Assembly: GCA_964203275.1 (NCBI GenBank)
Contig: CAXNMF010000001.1
Span: 558,001-622,000 of the forward strand
Reading direction: 5' to 3'
DNA length: 64,000 bases
Origin: Ga0077527 sp945862135
GTDB taxonomy: Bacteria > Pseudomonadota > Gammaproteobacteria > Burkholderiales > SG8-41
Shown: positions 34,902 to 43,862 of the stretch, in pieces
Numbering within the stretch: position 1 is the stretch's first letter
How the letters are laid out: every line of letters starts with the position of its first letter
Notes under the pieces: model-generated
The model's database searches: none
Told to the model about the DNA's origin: nothing
What the model saw: only the letters and a program-made list of their open reading frames with translations
Position numbers and translations under genes: made by a program

Positions 34902-35651
34902 TTATCGCCTGCCGCACACCGCACAACCCGGATCGCGCTTCAGGTTTACGGTCCGTATGTCCATCGCCAGCGCATCGAGCAGCAGCAGACGGCCGCTCAA
35001 GGACTCTCCGGCGCCCGACAGTATTTTCAGTGTTTCCGCAGCCTGCATCGCGCCGATGATGCCGACCAGCGGTGCAAAAACCCCCATCACCGCGCAGCGC
35101 AGTTCTTCCGTTTCGCCGTCTTCCGGAAACAGGCAGGCATAACAGGGCGACTGCGAACTGCGCAGGTCGAACACCGCAAGCTGGCCATCGAAACGGATGC
35201 CGGCGCCAGAGACCAGCGGTTTTTTTGCGGCCACACAGGCGCGGTTCACCGCGTGCCGTGTCGCGAAGTTGTCGCTGCCGTCGAGCACAACATCCGCCGC
35301 GGCAACGAGTTGCGCCAGCCGTGTCCCGTCGACACGCTCCTGAAAGGCATTGATGTTTACCCGCGGGTTGAGCGCGAGCAGAGTTTCTCGCGCAGATTCG
35401 ACTTTGGGGCGGCCGACCGCTGCTTCACGATGCACGATCTGCCGTTGCAGATTGGTCAGATCGACAACATCACCGTCGCAAATGCTCAGCGTTCCGATAC
35501 CCGCAGATGCAAGATACAGGGCTGCCGGTGATCCGAGGCCACCGGCGCCGATCATCAGCACATGCGCGTCGAGCAGGCGTTGCTGACCTTCAATGCCGAT
35601 TTCCGGCAGCAGGATGTGGCGGCTGTAGCGCAGCAGTTGTTCGTCGTCCAT
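34902..35651 (-). CDS. moeB: ThiF/MoeB-type adenylyltransferase
   Basis: The 249-residue E1-like enzyme adenylates the C-terminal Gly-Gly of a sulfur-carrier protein (MoaD or ThiS). It has RYSRHILLPEIGIEGQQRLL, the nucleotide loop GAGGLGSPAALYLASAGIG, DGDVVDLTNLQRQIVH, VLDGSDNFATRHAVN, and two zinc pairs, CYAC and CAVC. There is no C-terminal rhodanese domain. MoeB and ThiF cannot be separated on sequence alone; betaproteobacteria often use one enzyme for both. Confidence 0.88.
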   Translation of the reverse strand: MDDEQLLRYSRHILLPEIGIEGQQRLLDAHVLMIGAGGLGSPAALYLASAGIGTLSICDGDVVDLTNLQRQIVHREAAVGRPKVESARETLLALNPRVNINAFQERVDGTRLAQLVAAADVVLDGSDNFATRHAVNRACVAAKKPLVSGAGIRFDGQLAVFDLRSSQSPCYACLFPEDGETEELRCAVMGVFAPLVGIIGAMQAAETLKILSGAGESLSGRLLLLDALAMDIRTVNLKRDPGCAVCGRR

Positions 35652-35680
35652 GGCGCCAGTCTCGTATTTTTGTGCAGCGA

Positions 35681-35710
35681 AAACAACAACGCCCGGCGGT
35701 GCCGGGCGTT
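35681..35710 (-). terminator. Rho-independent-like terminator after ctpA
   Basis: A 10-bp stem (AACGCCCGGC/GCCGGGCGTT) with a 3-base loop lies between the ctpA stop and the moeB-like start; on the minus strand it runs into GTTGTTTTC. It would end the gpmI-envC-ctpA transcript. Confidence 0.65.
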
Positions 35711-35728
35711 GGGCTGCAAAAGCGGCGT

Positions 35729-37174
35729 TCAGTTGGTTTTTGCGATGCCGCGGCTCTTCAGGAATGCAATGGCCTGATTGAGTTCGTAGTCATCGGGTGA
35801 AACGATTTCACCGGCTTCGCGCAAGGCGCGTAACTTCTCGCGCTCTTTTTCCCGGTCCTTCTCATCCGGTTCCTTAGGACGCGCTGCCGGCGTGAACTTG
35901 TATTTTTCCGCTGCACGCGCTGCGGCAACGGCTTTGTCCTCGGGTTTTTCAGTCGTTGCGGCTTCACCCAGGTGCTTGGTCAGATCGGCCTCGCGCAGTT
36001 TCAGCGTGCGGTCGGTTGCGCCGTCATCCAGCGGGATGTCGGGTGTGATGCCCTTGGCCTGGATTGAACGGCCTTTCGGCGTGTAATAACGCGCGGTGGT
36101 CAGCTTGATCGCGGTGTTGTTTCCGAGCGGAAGGATCGTCTGGACGGAACCTTTGCCGAAGGTCTGCTGGCCCATGACAACCGCGCGATTATGGTCCTGC
36201 AGCGCGCCGGCGACGATTTCGGAGGCGGAGGCCGAGCCGCCGTTCACCAGCACCACCATCGGCACGGTCTTGGCCTCGGGCGGAAGACGCTTGAGGAAGT
36301 CTTCCTTGTTGCGGCCGCGCAGATAGTGCTCCGGTGTTGCATTGAGTTTCATCTTGGCGTCTTCGGTACGGCCGTCGGTGTAGACCACCAGCGCATCTTT
36401 CGGCAGGAAAGCTGCAGATACCGCAACAGCGCCATTGAGCAGGCCGCCGGGATCATTACGCAGGTCGAGGATCATGCCTTTCATCGGCCCCTGGTTTTCC
36501 TTGAACATGCGCTCAATCGCGCGCGCCATCGTGTCGCCGGTATGTTCCTGGAACTGCGAGACCCTCACGTAGGCATAGCCGGGTTCCAGCAGTTTGGATT
36601 TGACGCTCTGGATCTTGATCACGGCACGGGTGAGCGTCACCACGATGGGTTTTGTTTCGCCTTTGCGTACTATGGTGAGCACGATTTGCGTGTTGGGCTT
36701 GCCGCGCATTCTTTTCACGGCATCATTCAGTGTCATGCCTTTGACCGAGGTGTCGTCGAGTTTGACGATCAGATCACCGGCCTTCAGCCCTGCGCGGGAA
36801 GCGGGGGAATCGTCGATCGGAGAAACCACGCGCACAAAGCCGTCTTCCATGCCGACTTCGATGCCAAGGCCGCCAAATTCGCCCTGGGTGCCGACCTGCA
36901 TTTCCTTGAAGGCCTCCTGGTCAAGATAGGCCGAATGCGGATCGAGTCCGGTGAGCATGCCGTTGATGGCCTCGGTGATCAGCTTTTTGTCCTCGACAGG
37001 CTCGACATAATCACTTTTGACGCGCCCGAAGACTTCTGTGAAGGCGCGCAGCTCTTCAATGGGCAGCGGTCCGGTTGTTGCGCGCTGGGCGATCGCGGAG
37101 TAATTGAGGCTGATGGCGACGCCGATAACAACGCCACCAATGACCAGTCCTAACTGCTTGATTTTACTGCGCAT
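35729..37174 (-). CDS. ctpA: C-terminal processing peptidase (S41 family)
   Basis: The 481-residue periplasmic serine protease has an N-terminal membrane anchor (LGLVIGGVVIGVAISLNYSAIAQ) and a PDZ domain around GGLGIEVGMEDGFVRVVSPIDDSPASRAGLKAGDLIVKL. The catalytic Ser is in VNGGSASASEIVAGAL and the catalytic Lys in GQQTFGKGSVQT. A charged tail (EPDEKDREKEREKLRALREAG) extends beyond the protease. It probably processes cell-wall enzymes or exported proteins. It is downstream of envC in the usual gpmI-envC-ctpA order. Confidence 0.93.
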   Translation of the reverse strand: MRSKIKQLGLVIGGVVIGVAISLNYSAIAQRATTGPLPIEELRAFTEVFGRVKSDYVEPVEDKKLITEAINGMLTGLDPHSAYLDQEAFKEMQVGTQGEFGGLGIEVGMEDGFVRVVSPIDDSPASRAGLKAGDLIVKLDDTSVKGMTLNDAVKRMRGKPNTQIVLTIVRKGETKPIVVTLTRAVIKIQSVKSKLLEPGYAYVRVSQFQEHTGDTMARAIERMFKENQGPMKGMILDLRNDPGGLLNGAVAVSAAFLPKDALVVYTDGRTEDAKMKLNATPEHYLRGRNKEDFLKRLPPEAKTVPMVVLVNGGSASASEIVAGALQDHNRAVVMGQQTFGKGSVQTILPLGNNTAIKLTTARYYTPKGRSIQAKGITPDIPLDDGATDRTLKLREADLTKHLGEAATTEKPEDKAVAAARAAEKYKFTPAARPKEPDEKDREKEREKLRALREAGEIVSPDDYELNQAIAFLKSRGIAKTN

Positions 37175-37208
37175 TTAAGCTCCTGCCGCGATTGCGGCTG
37201 ATATAACA

Positions 37209-38429
37209 CTAACGTAGTTTGACCCAGGTCAGCGGATCGAAAGGCTTCCCTGCATGACGCATTTCAAAGTATAGCCCTGATTCTGCATTGCCGCCGCTGT
37301 TGCCCACGGTGGCAATGGTGTCGCCGCCGCGGATGACTTCACCGACTTGTTTCAACAATGCTTCGGCATTGGCATACAAAGTCATGTAACTGTCGCCATG
37401 ATCAATGATCAGCAAGTTGCCGAAGCCGCGAAGCCAGTCTGCGTAAACCACTCTGCCGCCGGCGACGGCTTTGACGCCGTCACCGGGTCTGGCTGCAATG
37501 AATACGCCTTTCCAGGTAATTCCGCCGTCTGAACGTGGACTGCCAAACCGGCCTCCAAGTTCCCCACGCACCGGTAATGCCAGCGATCCGCGCATGGCAG
37601 CGAAGGCGCCGCTGCCGCTATCTGCCGGCAAGCTGTCGTTGCGCGGACGGGGTTTGCCGCCGGCAGCCGGCTTTTGCGGTCGCTGGGGTTGTTGCTGCAC
37701 CAGTTTGGACAATTGCTCAATCAGACGGCCCAGGCGGTTTTCATTGTTCTGCATGACACGGATCTGTTGCTGCTGGGCGCGGATGTCGCGTGAAACCTTG
37801 GTCAATACCTCGGAACGCGCGCGTTTTTCTCGTTCCAGGCGTTTTTTCTGTGCAGCCTGATCTTGGGCGATGCGCGTAATGGCCGCGGTTTCCTCCACGA
37901 TTTCGCGGGTCAGCCGGTCCAGTTCCGCAAGATTGCTGCGCAACCCTTCCACCAGACTTGCACGGGCACGGGCAATGTAGGCGAGGTAGTGCAGCTGGCG
38001 CGCCATGTCGTTGGGATTTTCCCGGGCCAGCACCAGCCGCAAAGCGTCCGGTTCGCCCTGCAGGTATTGCCGGCGCAGCATGCGGCCTAGCAGTTCCTGC
38101 TGGGACTGCATGCTGGCGCGTGCTTCGTTCGAAGACTTGCGCAGCGAACCGAGTTTGGCGCCGGAATCGCGTGCCTGACGGTTCAGATCGCGCAGTTCGC
38201 GGTTGGCCTCGGAGATCGCCTGTTCGGATTCACGCAGCGCATCGGAAGCTTCACTTTTTGTTTCCTCGGCGGCAGCGAGTTTTTTCTGCATCGCCGAAAT
38301 TCGCCCGCGCAGCTCCTGCAGTTCGCTCTGTGCCTGGGAAGCCGTAGTCGCTGCTGCGCCGGCGCCGTCCGGCGCGAGGAGCAGCCCCAGAACCAGCGAT
38401 ATTGCGAATAAGGATGCGCGAGCGATCAC
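37209..38429 (-). CDS. envC: Murein hydrolase activator EnvC family protein
   Basis: The 406-residue periplasmic protein consists of a signal peptide, two long coiled coils (about 30-130 and 165-240; LEREKRARSEVLTKVSRDIRAQQQQIR), a Pro/Lys-rich linker and a C-terminal LytM (M23) domain (LPVRGELGGRFGSPRSDGG, then IDHGDSYMTLYANAEALL). The metal-binding residues of true M23 peptidases appear substituted, as in EnvC, which activates amidases at the septum rather than cutting murein. Start GTG 38429 overlaps the gpmI stop (GTGA). Confidence 0.88.
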   Translation of the reverse strand: MIARASLFAISLVLGLLLAPDGAGAAATTASQAQSELQELRGRISAMQKKLAAAEETKSEASDALRESEQAISEANRELRDLNRQARDSGAKLGSLRKSSNEARASMQSQQELLGRMLRRQYLQGEPDALRLVLARENPNDMARQLHYLAYIARARASLVEGLRSNLAELDRLTREIVEETAAITRIAQDQAAQKKRLEREKRARSEVLTKVSRDIRAQQQQIRVMQNNENRLGRLIEQLSKLVQQQPQRPQKPAAGGKPRPRNDSLPADSGSGAFAAMRGSLALPVRGELGGRFGSPRSDGGITWKGVFIAARPGDGVKAVAGGRVVYADWLRGFGNLLIIDHGDSYMTLYANAEALLKQVGEVIRGGDTIATVGNSGGNAESGLYFEMRHAGKPFDPLTWVKLR

Positions 38430-39961
38430 GCAAACTCTAGCAGCGACCTTCCGGTCATCGCCGGAGGTTTTGGCAGGCCCATCATGGTCAGCAGCGTCGG
38501 TGCGACGTCCTGAAGCGCACCACCCTCCGCCATGCGGGCCTTGCGGCCGATATAAAGCAGCGGCACCAGATTCAAGGTGTGCGCAGTGTGCGGTTGCTGA
38601 GACTCCTCGTCGCGCATGGTTTCGGCATTGCCGTGGTCAGCCGTGATCAGCACTTCGCCGCCGATTTCGCGCATGGCTTCGACTGCGCGTCCGATGCATT
38701 CATCAAGCACTTCAACCGCCCGCGTCGCGGCGGCAAGGTTGCCGGTGTGGCCGACCATGTCGCCATTGGCAAAGTTGCAGATGATCGCATCGTACTGGCG
38801 CGTTTTGATGGCGGCCACCAGCTTGTCGGTGACTTCGCGCGCACTCATTTCCGGCTGCAGGTCGTAAGTGGCGACCTTGGGCGAAGGCACCATGATCCGG
38901 TCTTCCCCGGGGTACGGGGTTTCAACGCCGCCGTTGAAGAAGTAGGTGACGTGTGCGTATTTTTCAGTTTCGGCAATGCGCAGTTGCTTGAGTCCCTGCT
39001 TGGCGAGATATTCGCCGAAGCCGTCGCGGATCTGCTGCGGACCGAAGGCGGCAGGAATATGGGCGAAGTCCTCGCCATAACTGGTCAGCGTGCAGTAGTA
39101 ACCGAGCTTGGGCGTGCGTTTGCGCGCGAACCCGGTAAACGCAGCATCGGTCAGGGCAGTAGTCATCTGCCGTGCGCGGTCGGAACGGAAATTCATGAAA
39201 ATCACCGCATCGCCGTCCTTCATCTGCACCGGTTGCGCGCCTGCCGGAACAATGGCTGTGGCTTTGACGAATTCGTCGGTTTCTTTGCGTGAGTATGCAG
39301 CATGGAGACCCGCGACGGCATCCGGCGCGGCGTAGGCGCTGTCGCCGCCGGTGATCAGGTCGTAGGCCGTCTGCACGCGTTCCCAGCGTTGATCGCGGTC
39401 CATCGCGAAATAACGGCCGCAGATCGATGCAATCTGCGCATTGCCCAGCGCGCGGCATTTTTCTTCGAGGGCGATGAGTGAAGCTTCCGCGCTTTGCGGC
39501 GGCGTGTCGCGGCCGTCGAGAAATGCGTGAACATAGATTTTTTTCGCCCCTTTTTTGGCGGCGAGGTCGAGCAGCGCGTGGATCTGTGACTCATGACTGT
39601 GCACGCCGCCGGTCGACAGCAGGCCCAGCACATGCAGCGCGCCGTTGTTGGCGGTCTTGATCAGCGCGCCGAGCACGGGGTTGGTCGCAAATTCGCCGGT
39701 TTCAATCGCATGTTCGATCTTGGTGTAGTCCTGATAAACCACGCGGCCGGCGCCGATGTTCATATGGCCGACTTCGGAGTTGCCCATCTGCTGCGCCGGG
39801 AGTCCCACCCATTTTTCGGAAGCATCGATGATGGTGTGCGGACAGGTCTTCCAGAGCACGTTCCAGTGCGGTTTGCGCGCCTGGCAGATGGCGTTGTCAT
39901 CGCAGTCCTCGCGGTGTCCGAAACCGTCCAGGATGATCAGCAGTGATGGAGTTATCTTCAT
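38426..39961 (-). CDS. gpmI: 2,3-bisphosphoglycerate-independent phosphoglycerate mutase
   Basis: The 511-residue Mn-dependent enzyme interconverts 3- and 2-phosphoglycerate. Visible are the N-terminal LLIILDGFGHRED (metal site), the phospho-serine in QQMGNSEVGHMNIGAGRV, HAFLDGRDTPPQSA, MNFRSDRARQMT and the C-terminal ITADHGNAETM with HTLNLVPLLYIG. Length and frame are normal. The start ATG 39961 is preceded by an AT-rich stretch shared with the divergent ArsR-type gene. Confidence 0.95.
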   Translation of the reverse strand: MKITPSLLIILDGFGHREDCDDNAICQARKPHWNVLWKTCPHTIIDASEKWVGLPAQQMGNSEVGHMNIGAGRVVYQDYTKIEHAIETGEFATNPVLGALIKTANNGALHVLGLLSTGGVHSHESQIHALLDLAAKKGAKKIYVHAFLDGRDTPPQSAEASLIALEEKCRALGNAQIASICGRYFAMDRDQRWERVQTAYDLITGGDSAYAAPDAVAGLHAAYSRKETDEFVKATAIVPAGAQPVQMKDGDAVIFMNFRSDRARQMTTALTDAAFTGFARKRTPKLGYYCTLTSYGEDFAHIPAAFGPQQIRDGFGEYLAKQGLKQLRIAETEKYAHVTYFFNGGVETPYPGEDRIMVPSPKVATYDLQPEMSAREVTDKLVAAIKTRQYDAIICNFANGDMVGHTGNLAAATRAVEVLDECIGRAVEAMREIGGEVLITADHGNAETMRDEESQQPHTAHTLNLVPLLYIGRKARMAEGGALQDVAPTLLTMMGLPKPPAMTGRSLLEFA

Positions 39962-39970
39962 GATTTTAAT

Positions 39971-40002
39971 GAATTATTCGGCATGTTCTGGTAAAGTATA
40001 AT
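39971..40002 (+). promoter_or_regulatory. Promoter of the ArsR-type gene with palindromic possible operator
   Basis: TATAAT (39997-40002) lies 43 bases before the ATG. At 17-bp spacing the -35 position (39974-39979) is weak and falls inside a perfect palindrome GAATTATTC (39971-39979), a plausible site for the regulator to bind its own promoter. The same region also lies upstream of gpmI on the other strand. Confidence 0.45.
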
Positions 40003-40044
40003 TCTAATCCATTTCAACTCTCCTGAGTGCATCAGGGTGTCGCC

Positions 40045-40371
40045 ATGAACAAAGCCTTAGCGTTGCGTGAACAATTGCTGAAAAAGCAGGAGCATATTGA
40101 TCTCGCATCACGTGCACTGAAGGCTATTGCACATCCTTTGCGGCTGAAGATTCTGTGCATACTTGGCGCCGAAGAACTGAGCGTGCAGGAAATTGTCGAC
40201 TGCGTCGGAACTTCCCAGAGCAATATTTCCCAGCATCTCGCGATCCTGCGTGAAAAGGGTGTGCTGCGTACCCGCAAGGATGCCAACCGGGTGTTTTACC
40301 GCATCGGCGACGAACGGATGCTGACACTGATCGGCATGATGCGTGACGTTTTCTGCGGCTCAGAAGACTGA
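40045..40371 (+). CDS. ArsR-family winged-helix transcriptional regulator
   Basis: The 108-residue repressor-type protein has the ArsR core: SRALKAIAHPLRLKILCILGAEELSVQEIVDCVGTSQSNISQHLAILREKGVLRTRKDANRVFYRI. Cysteines in the helix before recognition (IVDCVGTS) and earlier (ILCIL) are few, and the metal-binding ELCVCDL motif of classical arsenic sensors is absent, so a metal ligand is doubtful; thiol or sulfide sensing is possible. I chose ATG 40045 over GTG 40027 for its better spacing to AGGG. The PglL-like gene follows by 47 bases. Confidence 0.85.
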   Translation: MNKALALREQLLKKQEHIDLASRALKAIAHPLRLKILCILGAEELSVQEIVDCVGTSQSNISQHLAILREKGVLRTRKDANRVFYRIGDERMLTLIGMMRDVFCGSED

Positions 40372-40418
40372 GGGCGCTGCGCTGTTTCCCGCGCCGTGAT
40401 GGCTCCCCGGCGCATTCC

Positions 40419-42176
40419 ATGACGGTTTCAGCTGTGCCCCTGTCCGCGCGTTTTGCCCTGCTCTGTACCGCGCTGCTGTGCGTGATACCGTTTCTCCAGC
40501 CCTATCACCGCAATCCGCTGACCGCGTTTTATTCGGAATGGATTGCCGTTGCGCTTGGCCTTGGTGTGGCGACGGTATTGTTGAGTCGCAGGGCCTGGGC
40601 ACCGGCAGAAATGCCATGGGCCGCACTGTCCCCGCTTGCGCTTGCGCTGCTGCTGGTCGTACATGGTCTGCTTGGATGGTCTCCGTATCTGGGTTCGGCG
40701 CTGACCGCTGCACTGCTGCTGATCTGGGCCGCGTTGCTCATCGTGGCGGTCCGTGCGCTGGTCAGGCTCAGCAGTCTGCACACGGTGCTCCAGATTATTG
40801 CTGCCGGTATAGCGGTCGGCGCGCTGCTGAGTGCACTGGTCGGTTGTCTGCAGCACGCACAGCTGCCGACCTTGGTCGATTTTCTGGTGGCGCGGACCAC
40901 AGGCGCGGCCATCTTCGGCAATCTGGCCCAGGCCAATCATTTCGCTTCGTATACCGCTCTGGGGTTGCTGGCGCTGGCCTATCTGCATCTGCGGAACCGT
41001 ATCGGGCTCGTCGTGCTCGTGTTGTCATCGGCGCCGATGCTGTTTGTGCTCGGGCTGTCCGGGTCCCGTGCCGCCGCACTGTATCTTCTGGCGGCCTTTG
41101 TGCTTGCCGTATGGTTCCGGTGGCGGATCAACGACGAGACCATGCGGCGACTGTTTCTGGTCTGCGCCTGTTATTTTTTTGTGTATTACCTGATGCAGAT
41201 TGGCGTGGGCGCAGGTTTGTTCCGTGTCGATGCGCGTTATTCAGTGACCGCCGTTGAAAGGATTTCCACCGGCGGCGCGAGCCTCAGCGACCGGATTTCA
41301 CTGTGGCAATCCGCCTGGGCGATATTTCTTGGCCAGCCACTGACAGGATCGGGTTGGGGTACGTTTGCCCTGCACAATTTCGAACGCGCCGTCGCTGTAT
41401 TTCCGTTTGGCGGTTACCAGCTTTATCACAATGCGCATAACCTGGCGCTGCACGTGCTTGCAGAAACCGGCCTCGCCGGCCTCGCTTGTGCAGGACTGCC
41501 CTTGCTCGCCGCAATCCGTTTTGCTTATCCGTCCGACGACAAGAGCCCGGAGTACTGGCTGATTGTTGCGTCCGGCGCAGTCCTCCTGCTGCACAGCCTG
41601 ATCGAATACCCGCTTTGGTACGCCTACTTTCTGGGATTGGCGGCTTTGCTGCTGGGGGTGGCACCGCTAAGGGTGCACGCGCTACGGCTGTCCCGTTACT
41701 GGCAATGGATCGTCCTGGCAATGCTCTGTATCGGTGCGGTCAACCTGGCAGCGTTATGGCTCGACTATCGCCGTTTCGAGAGCCTTTTCCTGCCCCGGTC
41801 CCATGCCGTTCATCCCCACAAAATTCCCGAGGTGATGATGCGCACGCACCAGAATCTGCTGCTTCGTCCATATGCTGAGGTTGCCATGGCATTGCCGATG
41901 ACGCTGGATGAGGCGGCTCTTGAACGACAGCTGTTCATGAACAGCCGGGCATTGCGTTTCGTGCCCGACGCATCACTGGTCTATCGCCAGGTTCTGTTGC
42001 TGGCACTGGCCGACCGACTGCCTGAAGCGCAGCAGCTGCTTTTGCAGGCGCGGCATGCCTATCCGATGCCGCCACCGGCGTTTGAACGGGATCTGGCGCG
42101 GCTCGCGCAGGTACAGCCGGAACGCTTCCGGCCTCTGTTAGAATCTGCTCCTCGTCGCGCCGCGGCGCACCCTTGA
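40419..42176 (+). CDS. O-oligosaccharyltransferase / O-antigen ligase-like membrane protein (PglL/TfpO/Wzy_C)
   Basis: The 585-residue protein has about twelve membrane helices and a C-terminal soluble part. The periplasmic loop holds the Wzy_C block ISLWQSAWAIFLGQPLTGSGWGTF with YHNAHNLALHVLAETGLAGLA, where the conserved His lies. The tail (after ALWLDYRRFESLF) with TPR-like helices matches the Wzy_C_2 region typical of PglL-type pilin O-glycosyltransferases. These move lipid-linked glycans to serine or threonine of exported proteins. With an MSHA pilus locus 3 kb downstream, pilin glycosylation is a reasonable inference; O-antigen ligation is the alternative. Confidence 0.8.
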   Translation: MTVSAVPLSARFALLCTALLCVIPFLQPYHRNPLTAFYSEWIAVALGLGVATVLLSRRAWAPAEMPWAALSPLALALLLVVHGLLGWSPYLGSALTAALLLIWAALLIVAVRALVRLSSLHTVLQIIAAGIAVGALLSALVGCLQHAQLPTLVDFLVARTTGAAIFGNLAQANHFASYTALGLLALAYLHLRNRIGLVVLVLSSAPMLFVLGLSGSRAAALYLLAAFVLAVWFRWRINDETMRRLFLVCACYFFVYYLMQIGVGAGLFRVDARYSVTAVERISTGGASLSDRISLWQSAWAIFLGQPLTGSGWGTFALHNFERAVAVFPFGGYQLYHNAHNLALHVLAETGLAGLACAGLPLLAAIRFAYPSDDKSPEYWLIVASGAVLLLHSLIEYPLWYAYFLGLAALLLGVAPLRVHALRLSRYWQWIVLAMLCIGAVNLAALWLDYRRFESLFLPRSHAVHPHKIPEVMMRTHQNLLLRPYAEVAMALPMTLDEAALERQLFMNSRALRFVPDASLVYRQVLLLALADRLPEAQQLLLQARHAYPMPPPAFERDLARLAQVQPERFRPLLESAPRRAAAHP

Positions 42177-42186
42177 CAGAGCATTG

Positions 42187-42621
42187 ATGGAATCCTTCTT
42201 CGTATACCTGCAGAAAAGCCCGTACAACATGATGTTGTTTGGCGGCGCCCTTGCCAGTGGCGCGCTGTTGTTGTGGCCGTTGTTGATGCGTCCGTTTCGC
42301 GCGGGCAGCGAAGTCAGCGCTTTTGAGGCCGTGCAGCTGATCAACCGCAAGGATGCGGTGGTGATCGATGTGCGCGATATCGGCGAGTTCGAAGCCGGCC
42401 ACATATCCGGGGCCAAGCATATTCCCGAGACGCAGATTGCCGACCGCCTCAAGGAGTTGGAGAAATTCAAGGATCGGCCGATCATCATGATCTGCCGTTC
42501 CGGCGCGCGTTCCGGCTCAGCGGTGAAGAACCTGCGCAGCAACGGTTTCACCGAAGCAGTGAATCTGGCTGGTGGCATTGGCGCCTGGGAACAGGCCGGA
42601 ATGCCTTTGCAGAAAAAATAA
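42187..42621 (+). CDS. Membrane-anchored rhodanese-like protein
   Basis: The 144-residue protein has one N-terminal helix (about 14-35) and a rhodanese domain. Its active-site loop CRSGARS has Cys103, consistent with sulfurtransfer from thiosulfate or polysulfide carriers. DVRDIGEFEAGHISGAKHIP and NLAGGIGAWEQAGMP are family landmarks. This corresponds to the YibN position upstream of grxC-secB-gpsA, a conserved order. Start ATG 42187, with TTG 42184 adjoining. Confidence 0.9.
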   Translation: MESFFVYLQKSPYNMMLFGGALASGALLLWPLLMRPFRAGSEVSAFEAVQLINRKDAVVIDVRDIGEFEAGHISGAKHIPETQIADRLKELEKFKDRPIIMICRSGARSGSAVKNLRSNGFTEAVNLAGGIGAWEQAGMPLQKK

Positions 42622-42640
42622 CCGCAAAGAAGAAATCGTC

Positions 42641-42898
42641 ATGGCTAAAGTCCGCATGTATTCCACGCAGGTTTGTCCTTACTGCCAGATGGCCGAGCGG
42701 CTGTTGCGCAGCAAGGGTGTTGCCGAGATCGACAAGATTCTGATCGACAAGGATCCGGCGCAGCGTGCGGAAATGATGGAAAAAACCGGTCGCCGTACGG
42801 TGCCGCAGATCTATATCGGCGAAACGCATGTCGGCGGCTATGACGACCTTGCCGCCCTGGACCGCGCCGGCGGGCTTGATCCGTTGCTTGCGGATTGA
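42641..42898 (+). CDS. grxC: Glutaredoxin 3
   Basis: The 85-residue dithiol glutaredoxin has the CPYC active site (Cys12, Cys15), RRTVPQIYIGETHVGGYDDL with the cis-Pro and glutathione-binding residues, and normal length. It reduces protein disulfides with glutathione. AAAGAAG-rich DNA lies upstream of ATG 42641. It sits 19 bases after the rhodanese stop. Confidence 0.94.
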   Translation: MAKVRMYSTQVCPYCQMAERLLRSKGVAEIDKILIDKDPAQRAEMMEKTGRRTVPQIYIGETHVGGYDDLAALDRAGGLDPLLAD

Positions 42899-42920
42899 AA
42901 ACTTCACAGGAACATTCGTA

Positions 42921-43391
42921 ATGAGCGAACAGCAGCAACCGCAGTTCACAATCGAAAAGATTTATCTCAAGGATCTTTCGCTGGAAATTCCCAATGCGCC
43001 GCAGATTTTCCTGCAGTTGGAGAATCCGCAGATCGAAATCAACGTGCATAACGGTGCTGTGGCACTGGACCAGCCTGCCGGTCTTTACGAAGCCGTACTG
43101 ACGGTGACGGTGACGGCCAAGCTCAAGGACAAGACGGTTTTTCTGGTGGAAGTCGCGCAGGCCGGCATTTTCCGCATCCTCAACCTGCCGGCGAGCGAAA
43201 CCGACGCCGTGCTCGGCGTGTTGTGCCCGAATACGCTGCTGCCTTATGCCCGGGAGGCGGTGTCCAGCCTGCTGATCCGCGCCGGCTTCCCGCCGGTGGT
43301 GTTGCAGCACATGAGTTTCGATGCCGCATATCAGGAACGACTGCGCCAGATGCAGCAGGAACAGGCTGCGCCTGCCGGCGCTGCCAACTGA
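42921..43391 (+). CDS. secB: Protein-export chaperone SecB
   Basis: The 156-residue tetrameric chaperone keeps preproteins unfolded and hands them to SecA. The sequence QPQFTIEKIYLKDLSLEIPNAPQIF, VTVTAKLKDKTVFLVEVAQAGIF, CPNTLLPYAREAVSSLLIRAGFPPVVLQHMSFDAAY is diagnostic. AGGA lies upstream of ATG 42921. It follows grxC by 22 bases in the same transcript. Confidence 0.96.
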   Translation: MSEQQQPQFTIEKIYLKDLSLEIPNAPQIFLQLENPQIEINVHNGAVALDQPAGLYEAVLTVTVTAKLKDKTVFLVEVAQAGIFRILNLPASETDAVLGVLCPNTLLPYAREAVSSLLIRAGFPPVVLQHMSFDAAYQERLRQMQQEQAAPAGAAN

Positions 43392-43401
43392 AGCGCTTGC
43401 C

Positions 43402-43845
43402 ATGCGCCGTCTGCTCATCGCAGTTGCGCTGGCTCCCGCGCTGATCGCTGCCCCTGCAGCCGGCGCAGATTTTCGGTCAGCGGCGGAAGCCGCGGTTGTA
43501 CTCTACGACGCGCCTTCAGCCAAATCACGCAAGGTATACATCGTCAATCGCGGTTATCCGCTTGAGGTCGTGGTACAGGTTGAAGGCTGGGTCAAGGTTC
43601 GCGACGCATCAGGTGCGCTGTCGTGGGTTGAATCCAGAGCGCTTGAAAATTCCCGTAACGTCCTGGTGCGGGTTCAGGCTGTGACCTTGCGGCAGAAGCC
43701 TGCCGAGGATGCACCATCGGTCGGAGAGTTTCGGCGCGACGTGTTGTTGAGCGTGGTTGAACCTGCCGCTAATGGCTGGATTCAGGTCCGGCATCGCGAT
43801 GGCGTCACGGGATACCTGCGCGCAGCCGACGTCTGGGGCGGCTGA
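43402..43845 (+). CDS. Exported protein with two SH3-like domains
   Basis: The 147-residue protein has a signal peptide (MRRLLIAVALAPALIAAPAAGA) and two bacterial SH3-type repeats: AVVLYDAPSAKSRKVYIVNRGYPLEVVVQVEGWVKVRDASGALSWVE, and LRQKPAEDAPSVGEFRRDVLLSVVEPAANGWIQVRHRDGVTGYLRAADV. It is probably a periplasmic binding protein for cell-wall material. Ten bases separate it from secB and 17 from gpsA, so it belongs to this operon. The longer frame reaching back to 43321 is noise inside secB. Confidence 0.85.
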   Translation: MRRLLIAVALAPALIAAPAAGADFRSAAEAAVVLYDAPSAKSRKVYIVNRGYPLEVVVQVEGWVKVRDASGALSWVESRALENSRNVLVRVQAVTLRQKPAEDAPSVGEFRRDVLLSVVEPAANGWIQVRHRDGVTGYLRAADVWGG

Positions 43846-43862
43846 GTGCGTACTGCCCGATC

